Origin: CAILUG01 sp903844415
GTDB taxonomy: Bacteria > Pseudomonadota > Gammaproteobacteria > Pseudomonadales > Pseudohongiellaceae
DNA length: 64,000 bases
Direction: 5' to 3'
Assembly: GCA_947477655.1 (NCBI GenBank)
Contig: CANJTS010000001.1
Coordinates: 434,001-498,000, forward strand
The position numbers and the translations under genes were made by a program. Every line of letters begins with the position of its first letter. Positions within the stretch are counted from its first letter, which is position 1. A model generated the notes under the pieces. That model saw only the letters and a program-made list of their open reading frames with translations. It had not been told where the DNA came from and did not search any database. This document shows, piece by piece, positions 1 through 8,634 of the stretch.

Positions 1-1288
1 ACGCTCCGCCTGCCCCACATGTGGCTCCTGTTCTGGCATGTTCACAGCCAACTCGATGAACTGTTTAACGGAAGCTCTGGGTTTATCATTACCTGGCAAT
101 GGCTCGTTGCTTGCCACTCACTCCGATCGGGAACAACTGTTTTTGCAAGCGGGCCGCACCATCGTGGAGCTGTGCAAACGCTATTACGAGCATGATGACG
201 AATCAGTATTGCCCCGCGCCATCGCCAATTTCAAAGCATTTGAAAATGCTATGACTCTCGACATCGCCATGGGCGGCTCTACCAATACCATTTTACATTT
301 GCTGGCCGCCGCACAAGAAGCTGAACTTGATTTCACCCAGCAAGATATTGACCGCTTGTCGCGCAAAGTTCCGCAACTGTGCAAAGTAGCTCCATCGACA
401 CCGCTTTATCACATGGAAGATGTGCACCGTGCAGGCGGTGTTATGGGAATTCTTGGCGCGCTAGAACGTGGTGGCTTGTTGCACACAAGTGTAAGTACTG
501 TACATAGCGCTACCATGCAACATGCCTTGCAAAAGTGGGACATCAAACGCACCACTGACGTCAAAGTGCAGGAATTTTTCCGCGCCGGGCCGGCTGGTAT
601 CCCAACCCAAACGGCGTTCAGCCAGTCTACCCGCTGGAACACACTCGATGATGATCGCGAAAAGGGCTGTATCCGTGACGTACCGTTTGCCTACAGCGCA
701 GAAGGTGGCCTGGCCGTACTATTTGGCAACATTGCAGTAAACGGCTGTATTGTTAAAACCGCCGGTGTTGATGTCAGCATCCACAAATTCTCGGGCCGTG
801 CCCGCATTTTTGAAAGTCAGGACAGTTCGGTCAAAGCCATTTTGGCGGATGAAGTGAAAGCCGGCGATGTAATTGTCATCCGTTACGAAGGGCCACGCGG
901 CGGCCCTGGCATGCAAGAAATGCTTTATCCTACCTCACACTTGAAATCTAAAGGTCTCGGCAAAGTGTGCGCGCTGTTTACCGATGGTCGATTCTCCGGT
1001 GGCACTTCTGGTCTTTCCATCGGCCATTCGTCTCCGGAAGCTGCAGAAGGCGGCGCCATTGCCCTCATCCAAGAAGGTGACATCATTAATATCGACATTC
1101 CCAATCGCACTATTAACGTGGCTGTCAGTGACGAGATATTGCAACAACGCCGAACCGCAATGGAAAGCAAAGGGGCTCTCGCCTGGAAACCTACTGAAAT
1201 ACGCACCCGAAAAGTATCTAGCGCACTACGTGCTTATGCCCTTCTAACCACCAGTGCAGACAAAGGTGCAGTGCGCAAAGTAGATTGA
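1..1288 (+). CDS. ilvD: Dihydroxy-acid dehydratase, C-terminal part (5' end outside window)
   Basis: Fe-S enzyme that dehydrates 2,3-dihydroxy-acids to 2-keto acids in valine/isoleucine synthesis, in the cytosol. The reading frame is open from base 2, so the gene begins before the window. About 428 of the usual roughly 610 residues are visible. The first residues read CPTCGSCSGMF, which carries a cluster-ligand cysteine of the family, followed by ANSMNCL. MGGSTNT, DGRFSGG and GHSSPEAAEGG are further IlvD/Edd signatures, the last two close to the C-terminus as expected. No frameshift is seen. A MazG-like gene follows 22 bases after the stop. Confidence 0.97.
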   Translation, partial: RSACPTCGSCSGMFTANSMNCLTEALGLSLPGNGSLLATHSDREQLFLQAGRTIVELCKRYYEHDDESVLPRAIANFKAFENAMTLDIAMGGSTNTILHLLAAAQEAELDFTQQDIDRLSRKVPQLCKVAPSTPLYHMEDVHRAGGVMGILGALERGGLLHTSVSTVHSATMQHALQKWDIKRTTDVKVQEFFRAGPAGIPTQTAFSQSTRWNTLDDDREKGCIRDVPFAYSAEGGLAVLFGNIAVNGCIVKTAGVDVSIHKFSGRARIFESQDSSVKAILADEVKAGDVIVIRYEGPRGGPGMQEMLYPTSHLKSKGLGKVCALFTDGRFSGGTSGLSIGHSSPEAAEGGAIALIQEGDIINIDIPNRTINVAVSDEILQQRRTAMESKGALAWKPTEIRTRKVSSALRAYALLTTSADKGAVRKVD

Positions 1289-1310
1289 GGATCAAAGGGA
1301 AAATGTAACC

Positions 1311-1664
1311 ATGCCAGAAACCTTCATCTCTACACTCCAGCTACGGTTACGTGAATTTGCTCAGGCGCGTGATTGGGAAAAGTTTCACAGCCCTAAAAAT
1401 CTGGTAATGGCTTTGACAGTAGAAGCAGCCGAACTGCAGGAAATATTTCAATGGCTCAACGAATCACAGGCAGCAGCACTCGATGCCATACAACGTGAAC
1501 GTGTAGCCGAAGAGATGGCGGATGTGCTGCTGTATCTTTGCCGTTTGGCTGATGTCGTCAAAATTGATTTGCAGCAAGCCGCGTTAGCTAAACTACAACG
1601 TAATGCCGAAAAATATCCAGCCGATGCAGTACGTGGCAGTGCTGCCAAATACAGCGATTATTGA
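1311..1664 (+). CDS. MazG-like nucleotide pyrophosphohydrolase
   Basis: 117-residue all-alpha NTP pyrophosphohydrolase of the MazG/dCTPase type, probably cleaving non-canonical or excess (d)NTPs to the monophosphate and pyrophosphate (function from family). Visible are the N-terminal WEKFHSPKNL segment, the metal-binding EAAELQEIFQW helix at about residues 37-47 and the second acidic helix EEMADVLLYL at about 67-76, giving the ExxE-12-28-ExxD arrangement of this fold. It lies 22 bases after ilvD on the same strand and may be co-transcribed. A GC hairpin follows 17 bases after the stop. Confidence 0.85.
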   Translation: MPETFISTLQLRLREFAQARDWEKFHSPKNLVMALTVEAAELQEIFQWLNESQAAALDAIQRERVAEEMADVLLYLCRLADVVKIDLQQAALAKLQRNAEKYPADAVRGSAAKYSDY

Positions 1665-1681
1665 ACGAAAAATAATGCAAT

Positions 1682-1701
1682 AAAGGGGATAGACCCCTTT
1701 T
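1682..1701. repeat. Short GGGGATAGACCCC palindrome
   Basis: AAAGGGG (1682-1688) and CCCCTTT (1694-1700) form a 7-bp stem around a 5-base loop, followed by another T. It could act as a weak intrinsic terminator between the MazG-like gene and rlmJ. Its core GGGGATAGACC also occurs in the larger hairpin at 34320, and a variant at 36237, so it may instead be a remnant of a dispersed REP-like element. Confidence 0.55.
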
Positions 1702-1731
1702 GATCAACTGCCTTTCTTGAGGACCACCCAA

Positions 1732-2583
1732 GTGCTTTCCTATCGCCACGCCTTTCATGCCGGCAATTTTGCCGACATTATTAAACATCTGGTGTTGGCC
1801 AACACACTGCACTATGCCTGTCAAAAACCAGCACCACTGTTTTATCTTGATACCCATGCCGGTGCAGGTGTGTATCGACTTGGCTCCCATGAAGCCAATA
1901 AAACTGGCGAAGCAGCAGCTGGCATACGCAAACTAGATTTCCCAGCCTTGGTAGCCAGCGTCGGTGCAGCCGGCAGCCAGGCACTTACTATTTATCAACA
2001 GGCAATCAACGCTTATATGCACCAGGGACAATATCCTGGCTCGCCCCTCGTAGCTGCGGCCTTGTTGCGGCGTATCGATCATTTGCAACTATATGAATTA
2101 CATTCCACCGATTACCGCTTACTGCTGGATAACACTGAAACTGACAAACGTATTTTTTGCCAACAGGAAGATGGTTACCACAGCATTACCGCACTGCTGC
2201 CGCCCGTACAGAAACGTGCGGTGATTCTGATCGACCCGTCTTATGAAATGAAGGAAGACTATTCGCGGGCCATAAAAACCTTCACCGCTATTTATCAGCG
2301 TATGCCAACAGCGCAGATCATTTTGTGGTATCCGGTAGTTCTACGCGCCAATATCGACTGGATGATTGCCAAACTACTAACAAGCAACATCCGTGATTTA
2401 TGGCAGGTTGAATTAGGCATTGAAGCCGATAACGATACTTTCGGCATGACCGCCAGTGGGCTGTTACTGCTCAACCCGCCGTGGACACTCGCTGAACAAT
2501 TGCGTGACTGTTTGCCGTTAATTCAAAAGCAGTTAGCCCCAATAGCGGGACATTGGAAAGTTAACAACTTGGTGGCAGAATAA
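1732..2583 (+). CDS. rlmJ: 23S rRNA (adenine(2030)-N6)-methyltransferase RlmJ
   Basis: SAM-dependent methyltransferase that modifies A2030 of 23S rRNA. The GTG start at 1732 is chosen because the protein then begins LSYRHAFHAGNFAD, the canonical RlmJ opening, and TGAGGA lies 8 bases upstream. A TTG 15 bases upstream is in frame but lies inside that ribosome-binding site. 283 residues, normal for the family. LDTHAGAGVY is the SAM-binding loop and LIDPSYE (about residues 170-176) is the DPPY-like catalytic motif, here with Ser in place of the second Pro. Monocistronic or read from upstream. Confidence 0.95.
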   Translation: MLSYRHAFHAGNFADIIKHLVLANTLHYACQKPAPLFYLDTHAGAGVYRLGSHEANKTGEAAAGIRKLDFPALVASVGAAGSQALTIYQQAINAYMHQGQYPGSPLVAAALLRRIDHLQLYELHSTDYRLLLDNTETDKRIFCQQEDGYHSITALLPPVQKRAVILIDPSYEMKEDYSRAIKTFTAIYQRMPTAQIILWYPVVLRANIDWMIAKLLTSNIRDLWQVELGIEADNDTFGMTASGLLLLNPPWTLAEQLRDCLPLIQKQLAPIAGHWKVNNLVAE

Positions 2584-2644
2584 TTAAAGGGCAATTTTTA
2601 AGAATATGTTTTGGCACAGTGGCAGCTAATCGGAATCCAAACAC

Positions 2645-4420
2645 ATGACTATACGCACCGACCTAAGCCCACACTCACCTTCCTTGCCCCGCGCACTCAT
2701 TCTAACTGTGTCTTTTGTGCAGGGCTTATTGATGCTCGCGCTCGATTGGGCACGTGCAGCAGGACGCTGGCCTGCTGGCGATCCACAAGCGGTATACACT
2801 CTGGTGAGTATGCTGGTGGCAATCCCAACTTTTTTCTTGTTGCTCATTGATGAGAACAACATCCAACGCGCCCTTGGCGCACTTGTCATGTTCGCGCTGG
2901 TGATTTTCGGTGTTGCCGCTTACGTTGGTTATCAGACTGGGCCAGTGGCTGATATAAACAGCTACGACTGGGCACCAGTGTTTGTCTTGTCCATAATAAT
3001 TTTTTCTTTCAAGGCTCTGTTATACGCACAACAATACAGTTTCGATAACCCTATTTCTTACCCGGCTCTGCTGCACTACTCCTGGCGTAATTTTCTCTTA
3101 ATGGGATTAGCCTTGTTATTTACGCTCCTTTTCATTGGCATTCTGCGTTTATGGGGAGCCTTGTTTGATCTGATCGGGATTAGCTTTTTTTCCTCTATCT
3201 TTACCCAAGCCTGGTTCCTGTTTCCGGCCGGCACAACTGCCTTCGGTTTTGCCATCATCATTTTTCGTAGCTTGAGCTCTGTCATCGATAGTATCGCGCG
3301 CCTGTTATTAACCCTATTCAAATTTCTATTACCGGTACTGGCCTTGATTGCAGTGTTGTTCGTCGTATTTTTACCCTTTACCGGATTGCAGTCTGTGTGG
3401 GACAAGGATATTGGTTCGGGGCTGTTTCTCGCGATACAGGCACTGCTATTGTTTGGCATTAATTCGGTTTACCAGAGCGACGCCAAAACCCAACCCTACC
3501 CCTTACTGTTGCATCGTCTGGTTTATCTGAGTATTGCGGTATTGCCCATCTACAGCATCTTGGCCTTGCAAGGGATCTTTATTCGCATCGCGCAATATGG
3601 ACTGACCATGGCACGCTGCTGGGCGGTGCTACTGGCAACTATTCTGCTCAGTTTTGCATTGGGGTATTTGTGGAGCATCGTGAAAAAACGCGATCAGTGG
3701 CTGCAAGGGTTGGCATGGGTAAATATTCGCATGGGCTTGTTACTTATGATACTGCTGTTACTCGTCAACACTCCCGTGCTTAACATGCAAGCACTTACGG
3801 CAAACAGTCAACTTAACCGAGTCACATCAGGTGGCATCACCCTGGACAAGCTTGATCTCAATTATTTTCGTTACTCGCTGGGCCGACAAGGTTATCAGGC
3901 ACTGCAAACCATCAAGACGACTTACGGCGCCAGCAACCCCACTTTGCTGACTGCAATCGATCAATTGTATGCAGTACCTGTGCAGGCTAAAAAATTAACC
4001 AGTGTTAATGATTTGCGGGCGCGAATAATTTCTTGGCCAGCAGGACGCACTGTGCCGGCAAAGATTCTGCAACAAATTTATGATGGGGCTAGCGCTTTGC
4101 CAGATTTTATTGGTTATTACGCTATATTCATTGATATGAACACTGATGGTCAGGAAGAAATCATCACAGTGTTTGAAAACCCATCCACTTACACAAGAGG
4201 ACTGTTGTGGACTTCAGTAAATGGCGAATGGCGCCAACAATTTTATCAATTTGAAAATATCTTAGTGCCCCCAGCGTTGGCGACTGCAATTGATAAAAAC
4301 CAGATTTCTGTGGTGCAACCTGTTTTGAACAATGTTCGTATTGGCGCAATGGAAATATATCCGCTCCCGGTCGCTACCGAAAAATTCTTGCCGCTTTCCG
4401 ATCCTTCTACTCGCCCATAG
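2645..4420 (+). CDS. DUF4153-family multi-pass membrane protein
   Basis: 591-residue inner-membrane protein of unknown function. Roughly ten to twelve hydrophobic helices fill residues 18-385, for example around 18-32, 56-66, 79-97, 112-125, 152-172, 225-245 and 366-382. A soluble C-terminal region of about 200 residues follows (from TANSQLNRV), which in other family members carries a DUF4153-associated periplasmic tail; NTDGQEEI is a conspicuous acidic stretch within it. No catalytic motif is recognised. It sits alone between rlmJ and the arsenic genes, with no strong ribosome-binding site before the ATG. Confidence 0.75.
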   Translation: MTIRTDLSPHSPSLPRALILTVSFVQGLLMLALDWARAAGRWPAGDPQAVYTLVSMLVAIPTFFLLLIDENNIQRALGALVMFALVIFGVAAYVGYQTGPVADINSYDWAPVFVLSIIIFSFKALLYAQQYSFDNPISYPALLHYSWRNFLLMGLALLFTLLFIGILRLWGALFDLIGISFFSSIFTQAWFLFPAGTTAFGFAIIIFRSLSSVIDSIARLLLTLFKFLLPVLALIAVLFVVFLPFTGLQSVWDKDIGSGLFLAIQALLLFGINSVYQSDAKTQPYPLLLHRLVYLSIAVLPIYSILALQGIFIRIAQYGLTMARCWAVLLATILLSFALGYLWSIVKKRDQWLQGLAWVNIRMGLLLMILLLLVNTPVLNMQALTANSQLNRVTSGGITLDKLDLNYFRYSLGRQGYQALQTIKTTYGASNPTLLTAIDQLYAVPVQAKKLTSVNDLRARIISWPAGRTVPAKILQQIYDGASALPDFIGYYAIFIDMNTDGQEEIITVFENPSTYTRGLLWTSVNGEWRQQFYQFENILVPPALATAIDKNQISVVQPVLNNVRIGAMEIYPLPVATEKFLPLSDPSTRP

Positions 4421-4581
4421 ACACCATCACTCCAATGATCAAAAATTGGCGACACATAGTTTTTCCATCCGTCTTTATTAAAAATTTACGACAATCTGCT
4501 ATTTTTTTAATATAGAAAATATCAAAGATAATTCGTAGTGTCCGTACTTCATCTAACAAAGGTTTTATTACCCAATATTTT

Positions 4582-5616
4582 ATGAATAAATTCGAACGTT
4601 ATCTGACTGTGTGGGTATTGTTGTGCATTGTAGTAGGCATTGCCTTGGGTCAATGGTTCCCTGCGATATTCCAAGCCATAGGCAATCTGCATATCGCGCA
4701 AGTCAATCTACCGGTGGGTGTGCTGATCTGGATCATGATCATCCCGATGCTCATAAAAGTGGACTTCCGTGCACTTGGCGAAGTCCGTCAACATATCAAA
4801 GGCATCGGTGTCACGTTGGTCGTAAACTGGCTAGTGAAACCATTCTCAATGGCGTTCTTAGGCTGGCTGTTTATCCGCCACTGGTTTGCACCACTGTTAC
4901 CTGCAGAACAAATCGACAGTTACATTGCCGGACTTATCTTGCTAGCGGCGGCACCTTGCACGGCGATGGTGTTTGTCTGGAGTCGGCTCACCGGAGGCGA
5001 TCCTCTGTTCACGCTGTCTCAAGTCGCGCTCAACGACAGCATTATGGTGGTGGCGTTTGCACCATTGGTGGCGTTGCTGCTCGGTATTTCTGCCATCACG
5101 GTGCCATGGTCCACATTGTTGGCGTCGGTAGTATTGTATATCGTCATTCCAGTAGTGCTGGCGCAATGGCTGCGCAAATTATTGCTTAGCAAAGGACAAG
5201 CAATCTTTGTTGCTGCATTAACCAAAATTGAACCGTGGTCTATTACTGCACTCCTGGCCACACTAGTACTGCTGTTTGCTTTGCAGGGAGAAGCTGTCCT
5301 GCGGCAACCACTGGTTATCGGCTTGCTGGCGGTGCCAATCCTTATCCAGGTATTCTTCAATGCAGGTCTGGCCTACTTGCTCAATCGAGTCGTCGGTGAA
5401 AAACATAATATTGCCTGCCCCTCAGCTTTGATAGGCGCGTCCAATTTCTTTGAACTGGCTGTGGCTGCCGCCATCAGTATCTTTGGTTTCAACTCGGGTG
5501 CCGCGCTGGCAACTGTTGTGGGTGTGCTGATAGAAGTTCCGGCGATGTTGCTGGTAGTCAGTCTAGTTAACCGCAGCAAGCCATGGTACGAACGTTCAAA
5601 GATAAAATCGACATGA
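4582..5616 (+). CDS. acr3: ACR3-family arsenite efflux transporter
   Basis: 344-residue inner-membrane carrier that extrudes arsenite using the membrane potential. Ten hydrophobic helices are apparent. The family signature AAPCTAMVFVWSRLTGGDP in the fourth-helix region holds the conserved functional cysteine, and LNDSIMV and IGASNFFELAVA are further conserved ACR3 segments. Its TGA overlaps the ATG of arsC (ATGA), so the two are translationally coupled as a minimal detoxification operon. No ArsR repressor gene is next to it. The 161-base AT-rich gap upstream is the likely promoter region. Confidence 0.93.
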   Translation: MNKFERYLTVWVLLCIVVGIALGQWFPAIFQAIGNLHIAQVNLPVGVLIWIMIIPMLIKVDFRALGEVRQHIKGIGVTLVVNWLVKPFSMAFLGWLFIRHWFAPLLPAEQIDSYIAGLILLAAAPCTAMVFVWSRLTGGDPLFTLSQVALNDSIMVVAFAPLVALLLGISAITVPWSTLLASVVLYIVIPVVLAQWLRKLLLSKGQAIFVAALTKIEPWSITALLATLVLLFALQGEAVLRQPLVIGLLAVPILIQVFFNAGLAYLLNRVVGEKHNIACPSALIGASNFFELAVAAAISIFGFNSGAALATVVGVLIEVPAMLLVVSLVNRSKPWYERSKIKST

Positions 5617-6020
5617 CACCTATCACGATCTATCATAATCCCCAGTGCGCGACTTCCCGAAATACGCTCGCAATGATTCGCAGTTGCGGCGTTGAGCCGA
5701 GTATTGTGCTGTATCTGGATACGCCACCGAGTCACACACAATTGACTCAGATGATAAAAGCAATGGGGGTAACGGTCAGGGAAGTGTTGCGCCAAAAAGG
5801 CACACCCTACGATGAACTGGATCTGGGCAATCCTCATTGGACGGATGCAGAACTGATCAATCTGATGCTTAAACATCCGATTCTAATCAATCGACCTATC
5901 GTCATCAGCCCGCTCGGTACCCGTCTGTGCCGTCCTTCGGAAGAAGTCCTTGCGCTGTTACCAAAAACGTTAAGCACTACGTTTACCAAGGAAGATGGTG
6001 AAGTAGTTTCACTACCGTAA
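5613..6020 (+). CDS. arsC: Arsenate reductase (glutaredoxin-dependent)
   Basis: Reduces arsenate to arsenite for export by the adjacent ACR3 pump, using glutathione/glutaredoxin (Spx/ArsC fold). 135 residues from the ATG at 5613, which overlaps the acr3 stop by 4 bases. An in-frame start 30 bases upstream would lie inside acr3 and is not needed. The opening ITIYHNPQCATSRNTL contains the nucleophilic Cys followed by S-R, where the family usually has CGTSRNTL. RPIVISPLGTRLCRP holds the C-terminal conserved Arg region. Confidence 0.94.
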   Translation: MTPITIYHNPQCATSRNTLAMIRSCGVEPSIVLYLDTPPSHTQLTQMIKAMGVTVREVLRQKGTPYDELDLGNPHWTDAELINLMLKHPILINRPIVISPLGTRLCRPSEEVLALLPKTLSTTFTKEDGEVVSLP

Positions 6021-6047
6021 ATAAGTAAAGGCGCCAGCTTTAATGTA

Positions 6048-6419
6048 CTACGCTGGCTCTATATCTTCGTAGGCGTGCTGCTGAAAGCGCGGCGAGCATA
6101 TCGCTAGAAAAACCAAATCCGTTTGACCGATATTGGAAATCTGTTGTGCACAACCGGGAGGAATAAGCACTACATCGCCTGGATTCACTTGCTGCATAGG
6201 CAACCCGCCCACCGCAACAAATCCGCACCCTGCCAACACTACATAACGCTCACTAATGCCGTGTAAGCGATGCAAGCGTGTAGTCACGCCTGGTTTTACC
6301 CGCGCTTCGGCTATTGAAACCGCAGGATCATGCGCCTGATTAGACAGTTCGTTGATGTAACAACACTCTGCTGTGTAATACTCTGCGCTGGCAACTTTGG
6401 TTATGATCTGAGCCTGCAT
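6048..6419 (-). CDS. Single-domain cupin protein
   Basis: 123-residue small beta-barrel protein of the cupin superfamily. RVKPGVTTRLHRLHGISERYVVLAG (about residues 40-64) matches cupin motif 1 with likely metal-ligand His and Glu, and PGDVVLIPPGCAQQISN (about 83-99) matches motif 2, although its usual His is replaced by Gln. The substrate cannot be told from sequence. Convergent with arsC (27 bases between stops), divergent from the small membrane protein at 6467. Confidence 0.8.
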   Translation of the reverse strand: MQAQIITKVASAEYYTAECCYINELSNQAHDPAVSIAEARVKPGVTTRLHRLHGISERYVVLAGCGFVAVGGLPMQQVNPGDVVLIPPGCAQQISNIGQTDLVFLAICSPRFQQHAYEDIEPA

Positions 6420-6466
6420 AGTGTTGTCCTGTGGTAATTTATTGTTGGCGACAATTATGGTGATTA

Positions 6467-6672
6467 ATGGACAGTAGCGCGACCTTGTTGTGGGGACTTT
6501 TTTTGGCAGTGTCGGTTTAGGTTATGTCAGTTATGGTAAACGGCGCAAAAATTTAGTGTCGCTTGCCTGCGGCCTGCTGCTGATAATTTACCCTTACTTT
6601 TTTTCGGATGTATATTTAGTTGTGGGTATCGGTGCTGGGCTCATGGCGCTACCGTACTATTTTCGGCTGTAA
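6467..6672 (+). pseudogene. Small membrane protein with an apparent -1 frameshift at a T7 run
   Basis: Two frames join into one plausible protein. From ATG 6467 the protein reads MDSSATLLWGLFLAVSV and stops. In the -1 frame, continuing from the seven-T run at 6498-6504, it reads FGSVGLGYVSYGKRRKNLVSL and on to PYYFRL at 6672. The joined product (about 68 residues, two hydrophobic helices) looks like the common short Gly-rich membrane proteins of Gammaproteobacteria. Explanations are a lost T (mutation or sequencing/assembly error in the homopolymer) or slippage on T-TTT-TTG, which fits the -1 slippery pattern. A GTG at 6490 could start the second part alone but has no clear ribosome-binding site. 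Confidence 0.6.
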
Positions 6673-6773
6673 AAAAGGCTCTAATAAAAATGAACTATAA
6701 GTCAGGGGCTGGATCACGTTAAACACTGGGATGACGAAGTATCCACCGTCATTCGATCCTTGCAACAGGTTAC

Positions 6774-8630
6774 TTAGCTAGTTTTTTGCTGCGCTTGCAA
6801 GGCTCTGCTCAATGAATTCTCCCGATGGTAAGTGATCACCAGATGTGATTTTGCGCGGGTCAGCCCCACATACAATTTACGCACTTCTTCGCTGGGAGTA
6901 TCGGTGCTGGCTAGGTTTCGATCGAGCATAAAAGTGCTGTCGAGGATAAGCACAGTATCAAACTCCAAGCCTTTACTGCTCGAGATCGGCATCAGACTGA
7001 TGCGATTTTCATCAGGACGGTAATTTCTTTTATTGCTACTGGTGGCCAGCCAAAAAAATGGCAACGCCACTTTTTGCATGGCTTTGGCTATTCGCGTACC
7101 CGCCATGCCACCAGGATACAAAATGGCAATATCTCCCCAAGCTTTACCATTTTTCTGCCAATTTTGCAGACACCGCAAACAGAAAGCGATTTCTTCATTG
7201 AGATTGGAAAATTGTTTTATTACCGGTGCTTCACCGTTTCGTCCCGCACCTTGTGGTTCGACAATGGGGATATCTGCATCATCACTATGCGTAAAATATT
7301 CTTTGGCAAAATCGTAGGCAAATTGTAGGATTTCACGCGTATTACGATAATTTAGTTTAAGAACCGTGGTGCGACCTTGTGCCTGTACCCCAACACTTGC
7401 CAGGCTGAATTTGCGACGCTGTTTGTAGATTGCTTGCGCGTCATCATACAAAAGCAACATCGAATTGGTTTGTGGATCGACCATTTGGGTCACAAGCGCC
7501 AACCACTCGGGTTCAAAATCATGGCCTTCATCAATTAACAAAGCGCCGTATTGACCTTTGGGAATTTGGCCACGCGCCACGCCAGCAATTACCGAATTTA
7601 CTTGCCGCTCCCAATACGGTGTCTGTGCTTTGATTACATCGACGTGATAGGCGCGTAACTGTTCGCCACACCAATCGTGAAAATGATAGACCTGTACTTT
7701 TTCCCCAATCCCTTTGGCTTCGATAAAAATGCGCAGTCGTGCCGCAAGGGTAATGTTGAAACACAAAACCAGGATAGGTTGATGCAACACTTGTGCTAAT
7801 TGTAAACAGCGGTAACCGAGAATAAGTGTTTTACCTGACCCTGCCACGCCGTGAATTACACGATGACCATCGCCTAAATTACGTGCTAGTTGCTCTTGCT
7901 GTATATCCATGATCTGGATAATGGCGGGTAATTGTTGGGCAATATCTGTTGAAGTGGCGGTTGCTTCCGCAAAAAATGTACCTTGTTGACTGCTAATGCG
8001 AATTTCAGGAAACAGATGCCAGCGAATACGATCGATTTGTGGCAGGGTCAGTTTGTCGCCAAACTGATAATTGAACATCTGCCACAACTGCTCCTGAAAT
8101 GTTTCCGCATTGGCGCTATCGGTCATTTCGTCTTTGCAGATCAACAAATGATCCGGCAAAACTTTACTACGCATTGCTTCGGGCATGCCTTCATTAAACT
8201 GCGCGCGGTTGATATTGGGAAACACAACGCCATAGCCATACGGAAAAAGTAATTTTCCTTGATATTTGCCGATCGAATTTTTTAGTTGTGGATCGCGCTC
8301 CAGTTGATTCAATACTTGATAGGCGCTTTGTCGCGCCTGTTCAATTGGATTAGGCACTACTTTCAAACCACTATTGGTCAGTAATTCGACCGTGGTGTGA
8401 CTAATATGTTTTATGTCAGGCGCGAGCCAGTCTTTTACTTCCAGAAACAATAACCCACGCGCCGGATGCATCAAGATAAAGTCGGGATAGCGGCGTTGTT
8501 TTCCAAGCGGAATGTCGTACCAAAGCAGATAATCGTCTTCAAGCAAGTCCAGCAGACGACGCGCCACACGTTTTTCACCCGCCGTCATTTTGGGCAAGCA
8601 CGTATTAAGGGAGGGAATTAGTTCGGCCAT
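6774..8630 (-). CDS. NERD-domain nuclease / UvrD-like helicase fusion
   Basis: 618-residue protein joining a nuclease-related domain to a superfamily 1 helicase. Residues about 15-130 hold the NERD region (GEKRVARRLL, then PDFILMHPARGLLFLEVKDW, resembling the D-ExK nuclease core). GVAGSGKT at about 263-270 is Walker A, LLIDEGHDFEP at about 364-374 is Walker B, LKLNYRNTREI matches motif IV, and SSKGLEFDTVLILD plus LYVGLTRAKSHLVIT are UvrD motifs V and VI. The substrate is unknown; DNA repair or defence roles are both possible. It starts 4 bases after the hydrolase gene stop, so it is the last gene of the folA-side transcript. Confidence 0.88.
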   Translation of the reverse strand: MAELIPSLNTCLPKMTAGEKRVARRLLDLLEDDYLLWYDIPLGKQRRYPDFILMHPARGLLFLEVKDWLAPDIKHISHTTVELLTNSGLKVVPNPIEQARQSAYQVLNQLERDPQLKNSIGKYQGKLLFPYGYGVVFPNINRAQFNEGMPEAMRSKVLPDHLLICKDEMTDSANAETFQEQLWQMFNYQFGDKLTLPQIDRIRWHLFPEIRISSQQGTFFAEATATSTDIAQQLPAIIQIMDIQQEQLARNLGDGHRVIHGVAGSGKTLILGYRCLQLAQVLHQPILVLCFNITLAARLRIFIEAKGIGEKVQVYHFHDWCGEQLRAYHVDVIKAQTPYWERQVNSVIAGVARGQIPKGQYGALLIDEGHDFEPEWLALVTQMVDPQTNSMLLLYDDAQAIYKQRRKFSLASVGVQAQGRTTVLKLNYRNTREILQFAYDFAKEYFTHSDDADIPIVEPQGAGRNGEAPVIKQFSNLNEEIAFCLRCLQNWQKNGKAWGDIAILYPGGMAGTRIAKAMQKVALPFFWLATSSNKRNYRPDENRISLMPISSSKGLEFDTVLILDSTFMLDRNLASTDTPSEEVRKLYVGLTRAKSHLVITYHRENSLSRALQAQQKTS

Positions 8631-8634
8631 TATT

